Part shown: piece by piece, positions 24,533 through 32,614 of the stretch | How the letters are laid out: every line of letters begins with the position of its first letter | Numbering within the stretch: position 1 is the stretch's first letter | Assembly: GCA_943371425.1 (NCBI GenBank) | Contig: CALRUR010000008.1 | Location: forward strand, 62,001 to 126,000 | Reading direction: 5' to 3' | DNA from: CAJBVG01 sp943371425 | GTDB lineage: Bacteria; Bacteroidota; Bacteroidia; Sphingobacteriales; Sphingobacteriaceae | DNA length: 64,000 nucleotides | Position numbers and translations under genes: made by a program | The notes under the pieces: model-generated | The model's input: only the letters and a program-made list of their open reading frames with translations | Told to the model about the DNA's origin: nothing | Database searches by the model: none

Positions 24533-26494
24533 TTATTCTTTTATAAAAGTTCCTCGGAATTGTTGGGTTCCTTTACTCAATACAAACTGGTAAACACCCT
24601 CAGGTAAACCGGCAACAATAAGTTCATTGTTATGCAAGGTGCTTTGTTGCAGCATTTGCCCAAGTGTATTATAAATGCTGATGTTTGCGTGTTCAAGATT
24701 ATTTTTTATATCGAATGTTAATACATCGCTTACCGGATTAGGGTACACCGTAATTTTATTTACTGCAACCGTATTTAAACCAACAATATGCGATACAACT
24801 ATCGGGCTAATTAGAGAATCGAAACAAGAGCCATTAAATACAAAGCAATAAATTTCTTCCATGTTGTTATCAATGTTCCATTTTACTAATATCTCGTTTG
24901 TATTTGCACCAGATAAAATACTTCCGTTTGCCGATACATACCATTGGTAGGTAACATTGCTTTGCGTATCCACTTTGTAGGTGTAATTTTGCGCAGTATC
25001 GGTTACGTAAATATTCAAATTATTAAATGTTGCTGTTGGCGATTGTACAATGTCTATATTATCTACATATACCTTATTACAACCAACTGTAGAAAGCACT
25101 GTATCTATTAGGGTTACCGATTGGTAATAGGTAGTTCCGTTTAAGGCTACAAAACTATCGCACACGGTAGTTAAACTAGTAACAGAAGTATAACAAATAT
25201 TGCCTCGTATAAATAATTCATAATGCACAGTATCTGTTAAGGGCACAAAACAAGTTTGATCATAACTTACTATATTAAATTTATAGGGCACTGCACTTAT
25301 GCTAGTACTATCTGCATTAACAATTAGGAGGGCACGTGTAGATCCTTTGCCTTTAATAATGAAGCCTTCTGCTGCTGCACCTTTTTCTGTATTTCCTAAA
25401 ATATCACCCCATCTTACATCAATTAAATTTGTATCTAAAATATTGTTTGAGGTAGCCGATATTTCTGGAATTATTTTTATAAACACACTATCATTTACAT
25501 TATCATCACTTAAAAAACTCAACACTTTTATTTGTGGTGTAATTGCGTTTATGGTATCGTAAACAGTAGTGTTAGCAAGACTATCATAAAGTACGGGTGG
25601 CAAATCTGTTGGAAGAAAGGCTTCTATTTGCATTTCTCTGCGAACCTCTCCTATTTTAGTAGGCACTCCAGCAATTTTTCTGTACTCTTCCACTTTCATT
25701 GCTACTAAATATCTATTAGCAATGGTAGGTTTGTAGGTAATTACTCCGGTGCTCGAATTAATTTGAAAATCCGGATCTCCATCGGCAAGGTTACTACCTA
25801 GAGCGTAACCAGAAGCAAATTCAATATTTGCAAAATTAGGAAATACAGGTCCACCATCTAAAGCTTTTACTAAGGTATATACCAACGAATCTCCATCGGG
25901 GTCGGTAGTGCCCCAATCTGCCGTATAAAGTTTACCTACACTAAACCCATAAAGTGGTAAGTCGTTAAACTGAGGTGATGAATTATAGCGTGTAACTGAA
26001 CCAACGTTTAAGCGTGGGAATTTAACATATAATAAGCCCGCGTAATTACTCGACTCGCCATTAACATTTATAATGCCGGGATTCCTGCAACATACACTTG
26101 CTGTTGCATAATACCCAGCAGTACTATTTAAAGCAATATAATTTAGCACAGGGCTTTCATAAATGCCAAGCTCTACCCTATTCTGAGCTTGATTAGGTAC
26201 ACATGAACTTTGTGGATATGTAATAAAAGTTTGAGGATTAATTTTAGTAACAACAAAATTTCCAAAGCTAGCATTGTCTGAAGTTCTATAAACTATAAAG
26301 GTAATTGAAGTTGGTATAGCGATTCCTGTTACATCTCTGTAAAACCTCATTCGCCATTTATAGTTATCTGTTGGGTTGTTATTAGCATCTTTTAGGTTAA
26401 CTAATTCCATATCATAACCCAAATAATGGGACGCTTGTATGGTGCTGCTGGTTAGGGCGAGGAAGAGGAAGAGGAAGAGAGTTAGGCTGCGCAT
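24533..26494 (-). CDS. T9SS-secreted surface protein, paralogue of the neighbouring downstream gene
   Basis: A 653-residue protein with a signal peptide (residues ~1-20), the ASHYLGYDMELVNLKDANNN N-terminal motif, a cadherin-like middle (DWGTTDPDGDSLVYTLV; DPDFQINSSTGVITYKP; VEEYRKIAGVPTKIGEV), a Cys-containing segment near 440-470 and a sorting domain at ~580-653. It aligns end to end with the 22340-24298 protein, which makes the two a tandem duplication. The DNA of the last ~210 coding bases and the following repeat is almost identical between them, whereas the upstream 1.7 kb has diverged. Function beyond surface attachment is unknown. Confidence 0.87.
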   Translation of the reverse strand: MRSLTLFLFLFLALTSSTIQASHYLGYDMELVNLKDANNNPTDNYKWRMRFYRDVTGIAIPTSITFIVYRTSDNASFGNFVVTKINPQTFITYPQSSCVPNQAQNRVELGIYESPVLNYIALNSTAGYYATASVCCRNPGIINVNGESSNYAGLLYVKFPRLNVGSVTRYNSSPQFNDLPLYGFSVGKLYTADWGTTDPDGDSLVYTLVKALDGGPVFPNFANIEFASGYALGSNLADGDPDFQINSSTGVITYKPTIANRYLVAMKVEEYRKIAGVPTKIGEVRREMQIEAFLPTDLPPVLYDSLANTTVYDTINAITPQIKVLSFLSDDNVNDSVFIKIIPEISATSNNILDTNLIDVRWGDILGNTEKGAAAEGFIIKGKGSTRALLIVNADSTSISAVPYKFNIVSYDQTCFVPLTDTVHYELFIRGNICYTSVTSLTTVCDSFVALNGTTYYQSVTLIDTVLSTVGCNKVYVDNIDIVQSPTATFNNLNIYVTDTAQNYTYKVDTQSNVTYQWYVSANGSILSGANTNEILVKWNIDNNMEEIYCFVFNGSCFDSLISPIVVSHIVGLNTVAVNKITVYPNPVSDVLTFDIKNNLEHANISIYNTLGQMLQQSTLHNNELIVAGLPEGVYQFVLSKGTQQFRGTFIKE

Positions 26495-26500
26495 ATTTTA

Positions 26501-26600
26501 ATTGTGAATTGTGAGTTGTGAGTTGTGAATTAAGGCAAGGGAGGTGCTGGTTTGATGAGCGCCCCTTCGTATAGTCGTATAATCGCATGGTCGTATAAAT
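26501..26600 (+). repeat. composite intergenic repeat, copy 9: GAATTGT array, core, GTCGTAT array
   Basis: GAATTGT/GAGTTGT units at ~26501-26531, core GGCAAGGGAGGTGCTGGTTT (~26534-26553), CCCCTTCGTATAGTCG and GTATAATCG/GTCGTAT units to 26600. It is upstream of the minus-strand T9SS gene, in the same orientation as the other eight copies. Confidence 0.85.
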
Positions 26601-27038
26601 ATGTGCAAAAAACCTTAAAAATCATTACCTTAAGTTTTGAATTAAATTAGCAAACATAGTGCCATGAAAAATAATGAACGAATAAAGCTATTAGATGAGC
26701 TTTTGCGGAATAAGAGGCTTTCGAGTTATGGGAGTTTTGCATTTCTGAATTAATTTCAATGTCTTCATTTGTGTTCGGTTTATATAACATGAAGATATTG
26801 GGAGGTTATGACAGAATATGGCGGAGGAGTAAATGTGAACATTTAAAACTTCACCTTTATCACATTCATAAACCTCTCTTTATACTTCCCCGAAGTTCCC
26901 AAGAAAACTGCTTCTTATCCACTTTGTATGCATAACCGGATAATCATCAAACAATGCAAACACTTTGTGTTTGCACCTATTGTAAGTATGCTAGTGTGCT
27001 AATATCTTCCATTTCAATTGTATAAATAGAAAAAATTA
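26601..27038. other. gene-poor stretch with short coding-like fragments
   Basis: No intact gene is recognised in this ~440-bp stretch. A 29-codon frame is at 26664-26753 on the plus strand. On the minus strand a run of about 30 codons ending at 26880 (KVFALFDDYPVMHTKWIR and onward) reads like protein but has no start, and an overlapping minus-strand frame ends in QFSWELRGSIKRGL. CAAACACTTTGTGTTTG at 26954-26970 is a small inverted repeat. The region may be the debris of one or more decayed genes; this is weakly supported. Confidence 0.35.
26664..26753 (+). pseudogene. 29-codon ORF, possible N-terminal remnant of a regulator
   Basis: The frame MKNNERIKLLDELLRNKRLS and nine further residues then stop. 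A start of the form ERIxxLDELLxNK resembles the N-terminus of WYL/DeoR-like helix-turn-helix regulators, so this may be the stump of such a gene. It could equally be a chance ORF. Confidence 0.25.
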
Positions 27039-27089
27039 TTGAAATTAGTTTTCATTACCCATTTATACTACACAAAACTAAACGAGAAA

Positions 27090-29078
27090 ATGACTTTTTT
27101 ACCTAAAACTAGTAGAACATTATTTTTAATTGTTCTTTCCTTCTTTATTGTTAAGAACCTACATGCTCAAAATGCATCCATTAATTTTGATGGCGTGGAT
27201 GATTATATACAAACTAATGTACCGCCAATTGCAGGTGGAGCAGCGCGCACTATTGAAGCTTGGATTAAAACAACCGCCAATGCCGACCCCAATAACGGCG
27301 GTTTGCAAAATGTTATAGTAGATATGGGAACTATGGCTACCGGTAGCCGCTTTACCTTTAATGTTCTTTTTAACAATGCTATTAGATTAGAAGTGCAAGG
27401 AAACGGATTAAGTGGCGCCATACCTATAAACGATGGCTTATGGCACCATGTTGCTGGTGTATATAATCCGCTTGCTACTAATAAAGTGAGTTTGTATGTT
27501 GACGGGGTATTGGATGTAACTGGGAATTTTACCGTAACAGCAAATACATCCCCTACTGGTGATGTAACCATTGGAAGAAGAGTAGATGGTATTAACAGAT
27601 TTAATGGCAACATAGATGAAGTGAGAATTTGGAGTGTTGCCAAAACACAAGCAGAACTTATTGCTTCTATGAATAAAGAATTGTGTAATGCAGTTCCTTC
27701 TCTTTATAGTTATTTTACATTTAATGATGGCATACCTAGTGGCAATAATACAAACGCATTAACGTACGATTTAACTAGCGCATACAAAATTGGTACGTTT
27801 GTTAATTTCAATTTAACAGGACCAAATTCCAATTACGCTGCAGAAAAAATATTAAGTGCAGGCATGACCGTTAAAAAAATTAACCTTGCTGCGTGTAGCA
27901 CTTACACATGGCCTGCATCGGGTCTTAGCTACAATACTGCTGGAACTTATTTTGCACGTAGCGTAAAAGGCAATGGATGCGATTCTATTATGAAATTGAA
28001 TTTATCTATTTCAACAATTATTAATACCAGTGATTCGGTTAAGACTTGCGATACTTTTATTTGGTCGCTAAACGGATTGCAGTATGCTAACTCTGGAGTT
28101 TACGTAGATACAGTAGTAACCTCTGGCGGTTGCGATTCTATTGTTACTCTTGTTTTAAACGTTGGGGTTATACCTCCTACCACTCAAAAAATTAATGCTT
28201 GCGATACCTATACTTGGAATGCGAATGGCATCACTTATACAAACTCTATTCTAACTAGTTATACATTTACAAATTCTCGAGGTTGCGACTCTGTTATATA
28301 TTTAGATTTAACAATTAACAAATCTAGTAATGGCACTCAAAACATTACTAACTGCGACAAGTACACCTGGCCTGCAAATGGACAAACCTATACCAATAGC
28401 GGGCAATATTTTGTTACCCTAAGTACAGCAAAAGGTTGCGATTCTAATCTTACTTTAAATTTAACCCTTAACAACAGTTATAAAATAATTGATTATGTAA
28501 ATACATGTGTAGAATACACTTGGGCTCAGAATGGAAAAAAATATACAGACAATGTAAGAGACTCGGTGGTATTTCAAAATGCTAAAGGATGCGACTCGGT
28601 AATAGTGTTGGAATTGAAAATTAAAAAAGTAAATGTAAGTGTTACAGCAAGCAACATTTTATTATTTGCTCAATTTGCAGGCGGCACGTACCAATGGATA
28701 AATTGTAATAACTTAACAAATGTGGTTGGCGAAACAAACCAAACTTTTTACCCAAGTGCTAGCGGCACTTATGCAGTAATTGTTACGACTAACGGGTGTT
28801 CTGATACTTCTAATTGCTATGAGTTTCTTATCCCTGTTGGACTGAATAATCTCCAATCTCAAAACTTAAAAATATACCCTAACCCAAGCACAGATCATTT
28901 GTTTATTGAAGGCATTTCTTCTAACGAACAAACCGAAGTTCAAATTCGAAATACAAGCGGTGTACTTTTTATGAAAGAAAATATTAAAGAAAAGGAAGTA
29001 ATAGATATATCAATATTACCTCAAGGAATTTACTTTATTAAAATTTTCGAAGGGGTATTTAAATTTGTTAAAATGTAA
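27090..29078 (+). CDS. T9SS-secreted LamG/concanavalin-like protein with five Cys-containing tandem repeats
   Basis: About 662 residues from the ATG at 27090 (MTFLPKTSRTLFLIVL), preferred over 27039 because the signal peptide then starts normally and is cleaved near LHAQ. Residues ~25-200 form a LamG/concanavalin A-like lectin domain (INFDGVDDYIQT ... RTIEAWIKT ... WHHVAGVYN ... SLYVDG ... NIDEVRIW). Residues ~267-512 hold five tandem ~48-residue repeats of the pattern CxxYTWxxNGxxYTxSG..xxxxGCDSxxxLxLxI. Residues ~590-662 are a sorting domain (IYPNPSTDHLFIEG ... LPQGIYFIKI). It is likely exported by the type IX system and may bind carbohydrate; the repeats are typical surface stalk units. 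Its sorting domain is unlike that of the two tandem paralogues. Confidence 0.88.
   Translation: MTFLPKTSRTLFLIVLSFFIVKNLHAQNASINFDGVDDYIQTNVPPIAGGAARTIEAWIKTTANADPNNGGLQNVIVDMGTMATGSRFTFNVLFNNAIRLEVQGNGLSGAIPINDGLWHHVAGVYNPLATNKVSLYVDGVLDVTGNFTVTANTSPTGDVTIGRRVDGINRFNGNIDEVRIWSVAKTQAELIASMNKELCNAVPSLYSYFTFNDGIPSGNNTNALTYDLTSAYKIGTFVNFNLTGPNSNYAAEKILSAGMTVKKINLAACSTYTWPASGLSYNTAGTYFARSVKGNGCDSIMKLNLSISTIINTSDSVKTCDTFIWSLNGLQYANSGVYVDTVVTSGGCDSIVTLVLNVGVIPPTTQKINACDTYTWNANGITYTNSILTSYTFTNSRGCDSVIYLDLTINKSSNGTQNITNCDKYTWPANGQTYTNSGQYFVTLSTAKGCDSNLTLNLTLNNSYKIIDYVNTCVEYTWAQNGKKYTDNVRDSVVFQNAKGCDSVIVLELKIKKVNVSVTASNILLFAQFAGGTYQWINCNNLTNVVGETNQTFYPSASGTYAVIVTTNGCSDTSNCYEFLIPVGLNNLQSQNLKIYPNPSTDHLFIEGISSNEQTEVQIRNTSGVLFMKENIKEKEVIDISILPQGIYFIKIFEGVFKFVKM
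27888..28623 (+). repeat. five in-frame ~145-bp repeats encoding CDSxxxL-type stalk units
   Basis: Each unit codes for C-x-x-YTW-x-x-NG near its start and GCDS near its end. Unit starts fall at about 27894, 28050, 28200, 28350 and 28505. Amino-acid conservation is clear but the DNA copies have diverged, so this is an old domain repeat and not a recent expansion. Confidence 0.75.
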
Positions 29079-29126
29079 AACGATCTAATTGCTTTTGCAT
29101 TTTATTGATTTTTGTTAAATAAAAAA

Positions 29127-29153
29127 GGTGCTCCGATTTATCATCGAAGCACC
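29127..29153 (-). terminator. rho-independent terminator of dnaK
   Basis: On the minus strand the stem GGTGCTTCGAT/ATCGGAGCACC (11 bp with one G-T pair, 5-nt loop) is followed by TTTTTTATTT. It lies ~40 nt beyond the dnaK stop. Confidence 0.8.
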
Positions 29154-29155
29154 TC

Positions 29156-29190
29156 CATTTGTACATTTACGCATTTGCGTATTTGCACAT
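29156..29190. repeat. CATTTGC/CATTTAC short array
   Basis: ACATTTACGCATTTGCGTAT-type units with a period of about 8 nt end exactly at the dnaK stop codon (29191-29193). Another short-period array placed at a gene's 3' end. Confidence 0.55.
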
Positions 29191-31080
29191 TTACTTAACT
29201 TCCTCGAAGTTCACATCTTGCACATTGTCTCCGGCTGCGGCTTCTGGGCCTGCTTCGCCTGCTGGTGCACCTGCTTCTTGAGTTGCTTTGTACAACTCTT
29301 CTGATGCTGCGTTCCATGCATTTGTTAACTCTGTTTGTGCGGCATCCATTGCATCGAAATCTTTAGCTGCATGTGCATCTTTTAATTTCGTTAAGGCTGC
29401 TTCAATGTTTTCTTTATTTGTTCCGGTTAATTTATCGCCGTAGTCTTTTATTTGTTTTTCTGTTTGGAAAATCAATGAATCTGCAGCATTTAATTTATCT
29501 ACTTCTTCTTTTGCTTTTCTATCTGTTTCGGCATTCGCTTCTGCTTCTTGCTTCATCTTTTTAATTTCCTCATCACTCAAACCTGAACTTGCTTCGATAC
29601 GGATTTTTTGCTCTTTACCGGTTCCTTTATCTTTTGCACTTACGTGTAAAATTCCGTTTGCATCAATATCAAAAGTTACTTCAATTTGAGGCACTCCTCT
29701 AGGCGCTGGCGGAATACCATCTAAATGGAATCTACCTATACTTCTGTTTGCACTTGCCATTGGGCGCTCTCCTTGTAACACGTGTATTTCTACGGTTGGT
29801 TGCGAGTCTGATGCAGTTGAAAATGTTTCTGAACGTTTTGTTGGAATGGTAGTGTTTGATTCGATTAACTTCGTCATTACTCCACCCATGGTTTCTATAC
29901 CTAATGATAATGGTGTAACGTCTAATAACAATACATCTTTCACATCACCGGTTAAAACTCCACCTTGTATTGCAGCACCAATTGCTACTACCTCGTCTGG
30001 GTTTACTCCTTTTGATGGTGCTTTACCAAAGAAACTTTCTACAGCTGCTTGTATTGCTGGTATACGTGTTGAACCACCAACTAAAATAATTTCGTCGATA
30101 TCTGAAGTTGAGTACCCTGCATTTTTTAATGCTGTTTTACAAGGCTCAATAGTTCTCTTTATTAATGAATCTGCTAATTGTTCAAACTTAGCACGAGATA
30201 AACTACGAACTAAATGCTTAGGCACTCCATCAATAGCGGTTACGTATGGTAAGTTTATTTCTGATGCTGATGTTGAGGATAGTTCTATCTTCGCCTTCTC
30301 TGCAGCCTCTTTTAAGCGTTGTAAAGCCATCGGATCTTTTCTTAAGTCGATGTTCTCGTCTGCCTTAAATTCGTCGGCTAACCAATCTATAATCACTTGG
30401 TCAAAATCATCACCACCAAGGTGTGTATCACCATCTGTAGATTTTACTTCAAATACACCATCACCTAAATCTAACACAGAAACGTCGTGCGTACCGCCAC
30501 CACAATCAAACACTACTATTTTCATGTCTTTGTGTGCTTTATCTAAACCGTAAGCCAATGCAGCAGCGGTAGGTTCGTTTATAATACGACGAACATTTAA
30601 TCCTGCAATTTCACCTGCTTCTTTAGTTGCTTGGCGTTGTGCATCGTTAAAATAAGCAGGAACTGTAATTACTGCTTCTTTCACTTCATACCCTAAATAA
30701 TCTTCAGCAGTTTTCTTCATTTTCTGAAGTATCATTGCCGATAATTCTTGTGGAGTATACATTCTGCCATCAATTTCTACACGTGGAGTATCGTTTTCTC
30801 CTTTAACCACTTTATACGGAACGCGCGAAGCTTCTTTCGTTACTTCACTAAAGCTATTCCCCATAAATCTTTTAATAGAATAAATGGTTTTTGTTGGGTT
30901 TGTAATTGCTTGTCGCTTTGCTGGGTCGCCCACTTTACGCTCACCGTTATCTGCAAATGAAGTGATAGATGGCGTAGTTCTTTTTCCTTCTGAGTTAGGA
31001 ATTACTACTGGCTCATTTCCTTCCATTACGGCTACGCATGAGTTTGTTGTTCCTAAGTCGATTCCAATAATTTTAGACAT
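29191..31080 (-). CDS. dnaK: molecular chaperone DnaK (Hsp70)
   Basis: A 629-residue ATP-dependent chaperone. The nucleotide-binding domain (1-~385) has the phosphate loops IGIDLGTTNSCVAV and VFDCGGGTHDVSVLD, and the adenosine motif ILVGGSTRIPAI. The substrate-binding domain follows (DVTPLSLGIETMGG ... THIPTKR-type NTTIPTKRSETFSTA) and the C-terminal lid ends in an acidic tail GDNVQDVNFEEVK where the co-chaperone-binding EEVD variant is EEVK. grpE and dnaJ are not adjacent, which is common in this phylum. The gene is single, with a terminator behind it and a 169-bp upstream gap that contains the terminator of the next gene; no CIRCE-type element was recognised. Confidence 0.98.
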   Translation of the reverse strand: MSKIIGIDLGTTNSCVAVMEGNEPVVIPNSEGKRTTPSITSFADNGERKVGDPAKRQAITNPTKTIYSIKRFMGNSFSEVTKEASRVPYKVVKGENDTPRVEIDGRMYTPQELSAMILQKMKKTAEDYLGYEVKEAVITVPAYFNDAQRQATKEAGEIAGLNVRRIINEPTAAALAYGLDKAHKDMKIVVFDCGGGTHDVSVLDLGDGVFEVKSTDGDTHLGGDDFDQVIIDWLADEFKADENIDLRKDPMALQRLKEAAEKAKIELSSTSASEINLPYVTAIDGVPKHLVRSLSRAKFEQLADSLIKRTIEPCKTALKNAGYSTSDIDEIILVGGSTRIPAIQAAVESFFGKAPSKGVNPDEVVAIGAAIQGGVLTGDVKDVLLLDVTPLSLGIETMGGVMTKLIESNTTIPTKRSETFSTASDSQPTVEIHVLQGERPMASANRSIGRFHLDGIPPAPRGVPQIEVTFDIDANGILHVSAKDKGTGKEQKIRIEASSGLSDEEIKKMKQEAEANAETDRKAKEEVDKLNAADSLIFQTEKQIKDYGDKLTGTNKENIEAALTKLKDAHAAKDFDAMDAAQTELTNAWNAASEELYKATQEAGAPAGEAGPEAAAGDNVQDVNFEEVK

Positions 31081-31190
31081 ATTTATAGTATTTATATTTT
31101 GCTTATTTGATTAACTATATACCCTTGTTCAATGCTTATGCCAAACCGTATTTTGGTACAAAAAGCGACAATGATGCGGATTAAAATAAA

Positions 31191-31217
31191 AAAACGACAT
31201 TTTTTAGGTGTCGTTTT
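31191..31217 (-). terminator. rho-independent terminator of the unknown lipoprotein gene
   Basis: AAAACGACA (31191-31199) pairs with TGTCGTTTT (31209-31217). On the minus strand the stem is followed by TTTTTTTATTTT. It lies between the lipoprotein gene and the dnaK upstream region. Confidence 0.75.
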
Positions 31218-31249
31218 GTCATAAAATATAATTTATTAAAGGGTTCTGC

Positions 31250-32329
31250 CTAATAGAAACCTAAGTCGTTTGCCCCTGCTTTGCGCCCAACAATAGAGTT
31301 TGTTTTAAGACCTTCGATAGATGCTAACGATAAATTCGTTTGCCTTATATCTGCAAATTTCTTACGCATACGAGATGAGAATAATCCTAGTCCTCCGTTG
31401 ATGTTGGTGTATTCTGGTACAACCTCACTTAAACTAACTGTTGAGTTATTAATTTCCATATAAGTATCTAACTCTTCACCGGCATATTCAAAATGAAACT
31501 CTAATGGGCCTATATATTCTCTTCTGTAACCAAATGGTAATGGATCTAATTCATTTTGCAATTTTGTATAAAATGATTGACCAGATAATTGATAAGTGAT
31601 TTCTGCTTTTCCATCGGTACTTCCATTTCGGTTATTCGACATTAACTGCATATCAACAGAATCCATGTAACTCACACCCAAGGCGTCATTTACAACTTTA
31701 AACTTGAAACGCAACTTTGCAGAGTACCTTCTTCCATTGCGTGCTGTAAACCATCTCAGGGTCGGCGATTTGTATTCGGGAGAACTTGTAGATGGAAATT
31801 GGTTGTACAAATCTATTTGAGTAGGTGTTATTTTAAAACGCATATCACTTACCACACCACAAATTGAACTTGCTATCAATTTATTATCAGAAACTCTTCT
31901 TACCACAATTTCATATCGAGCCCATAGTGTATCTGCTCCACTGTTACTGGTAAACTTTAATTTATAAGGAGGAGTTTTATAAACAATATCGTTTGTTTTG
32001 AAAGTACCCCCTGATTTAAAAATTCTGGTAGTATCTAAACTAACGCTATCAAACCTCACATTGGTGGTGCTTAATGCATATAACTTTACGCTAATTGGAT
32101 ACGGGTAAATGTTAGAATCTGATATACTGCCTGCATCATACGCACTACCATCTTTATTTAAGTATGCTTTATTTACCTTAATGTAATGTATAGAATCCGA
32201 CTTGTTTAGCAAGCCAACAATAACCGGAATTTCTTTATAAGGTGCTGCTACTTCAAAATCTGTAGAACATGAATTGAACAAGATGGCAACACTTACAAAT
32301 AAGGATAAACTAAATAGTATTTTTTTCAT
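31250..32329 (-). CDS. lipoprotein of unknown function
   Basis: About 359 residues from the ATG at 32329; the longer frame start at 32344 would add five residues before the signal. The signal peptide MKKILFSLSLFVSVAILFNS is followed by Cys21, the probable lipidation site. The mature part starts TDFEVAAPYKEIPVIVGLLN and is beta-rich (IHYIKVNKAYLNKDGS, LWARYEIVVRR, LRWFTARNGRRYSAKLRFKF), which recalls a Bacteroidetes-specific group of periplasm- or surface-facing lipoproteins often left as hypothetical. I cannot give a function. The gene is single, with its own terminator, and stands between the dnaK and ribosomal operons. Confidence 0.7.
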   Translation of the reverse strand: MKKILFSLSLFVSVAILFNSCSTDFEVAAPYKEIPVIVGLLNKSDSIHYIKVNKAYLNKDGSAYDAGSISDSNIYPYPISVKLYALSTTNVRFDSVSLDTTRIFKSGGTFKTNDIVYKTPPYKLKFTSNSGADTLWARYEIVVRRVSDNKLIASSICGVVSDMRFKITPTQIDLYNQFPSTSSPEYKSPTLRWFTARNGRRYSAKLRFKFKVVNDALGVSYMDSVDMQLMSNNRNGSTDGKAEITYQLSGQSFYTKLQNELDPLPFGYRREYIGPLEFHFEYAGEELDTYMEINNSTVSLSEVVPEYTNINGGLGLFSSRMRKKFADIRQTNLSLASIEGLKTNSIVGRKAGANDLGFY

Positions 32330-32394
32330 AATTATTAAGCCCACTAATATGCAAAAAAGAAGCCAAAGATTTGTATGGCAATTGTAAAAATTAA

Positions 32395-32540
32395 ATGATG
32401 AATTACGAATTACGAATTACGAATTGGGGAAGGGAATCTGGTTATGGGGGGTCGTGGGTTGATTGTTATTGGGTTATTGGGTTATTATGTTACTGAACTC
32501 CCATAATTCGTAATTCGTAATTCGTAATTCGTAACTTTTT
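32395..32540. repeat. inverted pair of GAATTAC arrays
   Basis: GAATTAC units at ~32399-32425 on the plus strand and the complementary GTAATTC units at ~32505-32537 flank ~80 bp that includes a TTATTGGGTTATTGGG run. The two halves can pair as a ~25-bp stem. The stretch between the lipoprotein gene and rplQ holds no gene. Confidence 0.65.
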
Positions 32541-32548
32541 GTAACAAA

Positions 32549-32577
32549 AAAAGCTCCGATGTAACATCGGAGCTTTT
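32549..32577 (-). terminator. rho-independent terminator at the end of the ribosomal super-operon
   Basis: AAAAGCTCCGATG (32549-32561) pairs with CATCGGAGCTTTT (32565-32577) around a 3-nt loop; on the minus strand a T-rich tail follows. It is the only strong terminator downstream of rpsL on this strand within 18 kb. Confidence 0.88.
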
Positions 32578-32578
32578 C

Positions 32579-32614
32579 ATTAGCTAATTAGCTAATTAAC
32601 AAATTAGCTAATTA
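32579..32614. repeat. AATTAGCT array with 13-bp inverted repeat at rplQ 3' end
   Basis: TAATTAGCTAATT (32585-32597) and AATTAGCTAATTA (32602-32614) form a hairpin directly adjacent to the rplQ stop codon. Related elements lie after rpsK and fusA. Confidence 0.65.

Noticed and set aside
13165..26600. Insertion sequence or MITE interpretation of the composite repeats
   Set aside because: No terminal inverted repeats bounding the whole unit, no target-site duplications that I can see, and no transposase in the window; kept as an unexplained element.
29846..30553. 235-codon plus-strand ORF inside dnaK
   Set aside because: Antisense ORF over dnaK is a well-known artefact; no start context or family features.
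31081..31190. CIRCE or heat-shock operator upstream of dnaK
   Set aside because: Only a weak CCAAACCG..TTTTGG symmetry was seen; it does not match CIRCE and no good -33/-7 pair was found.
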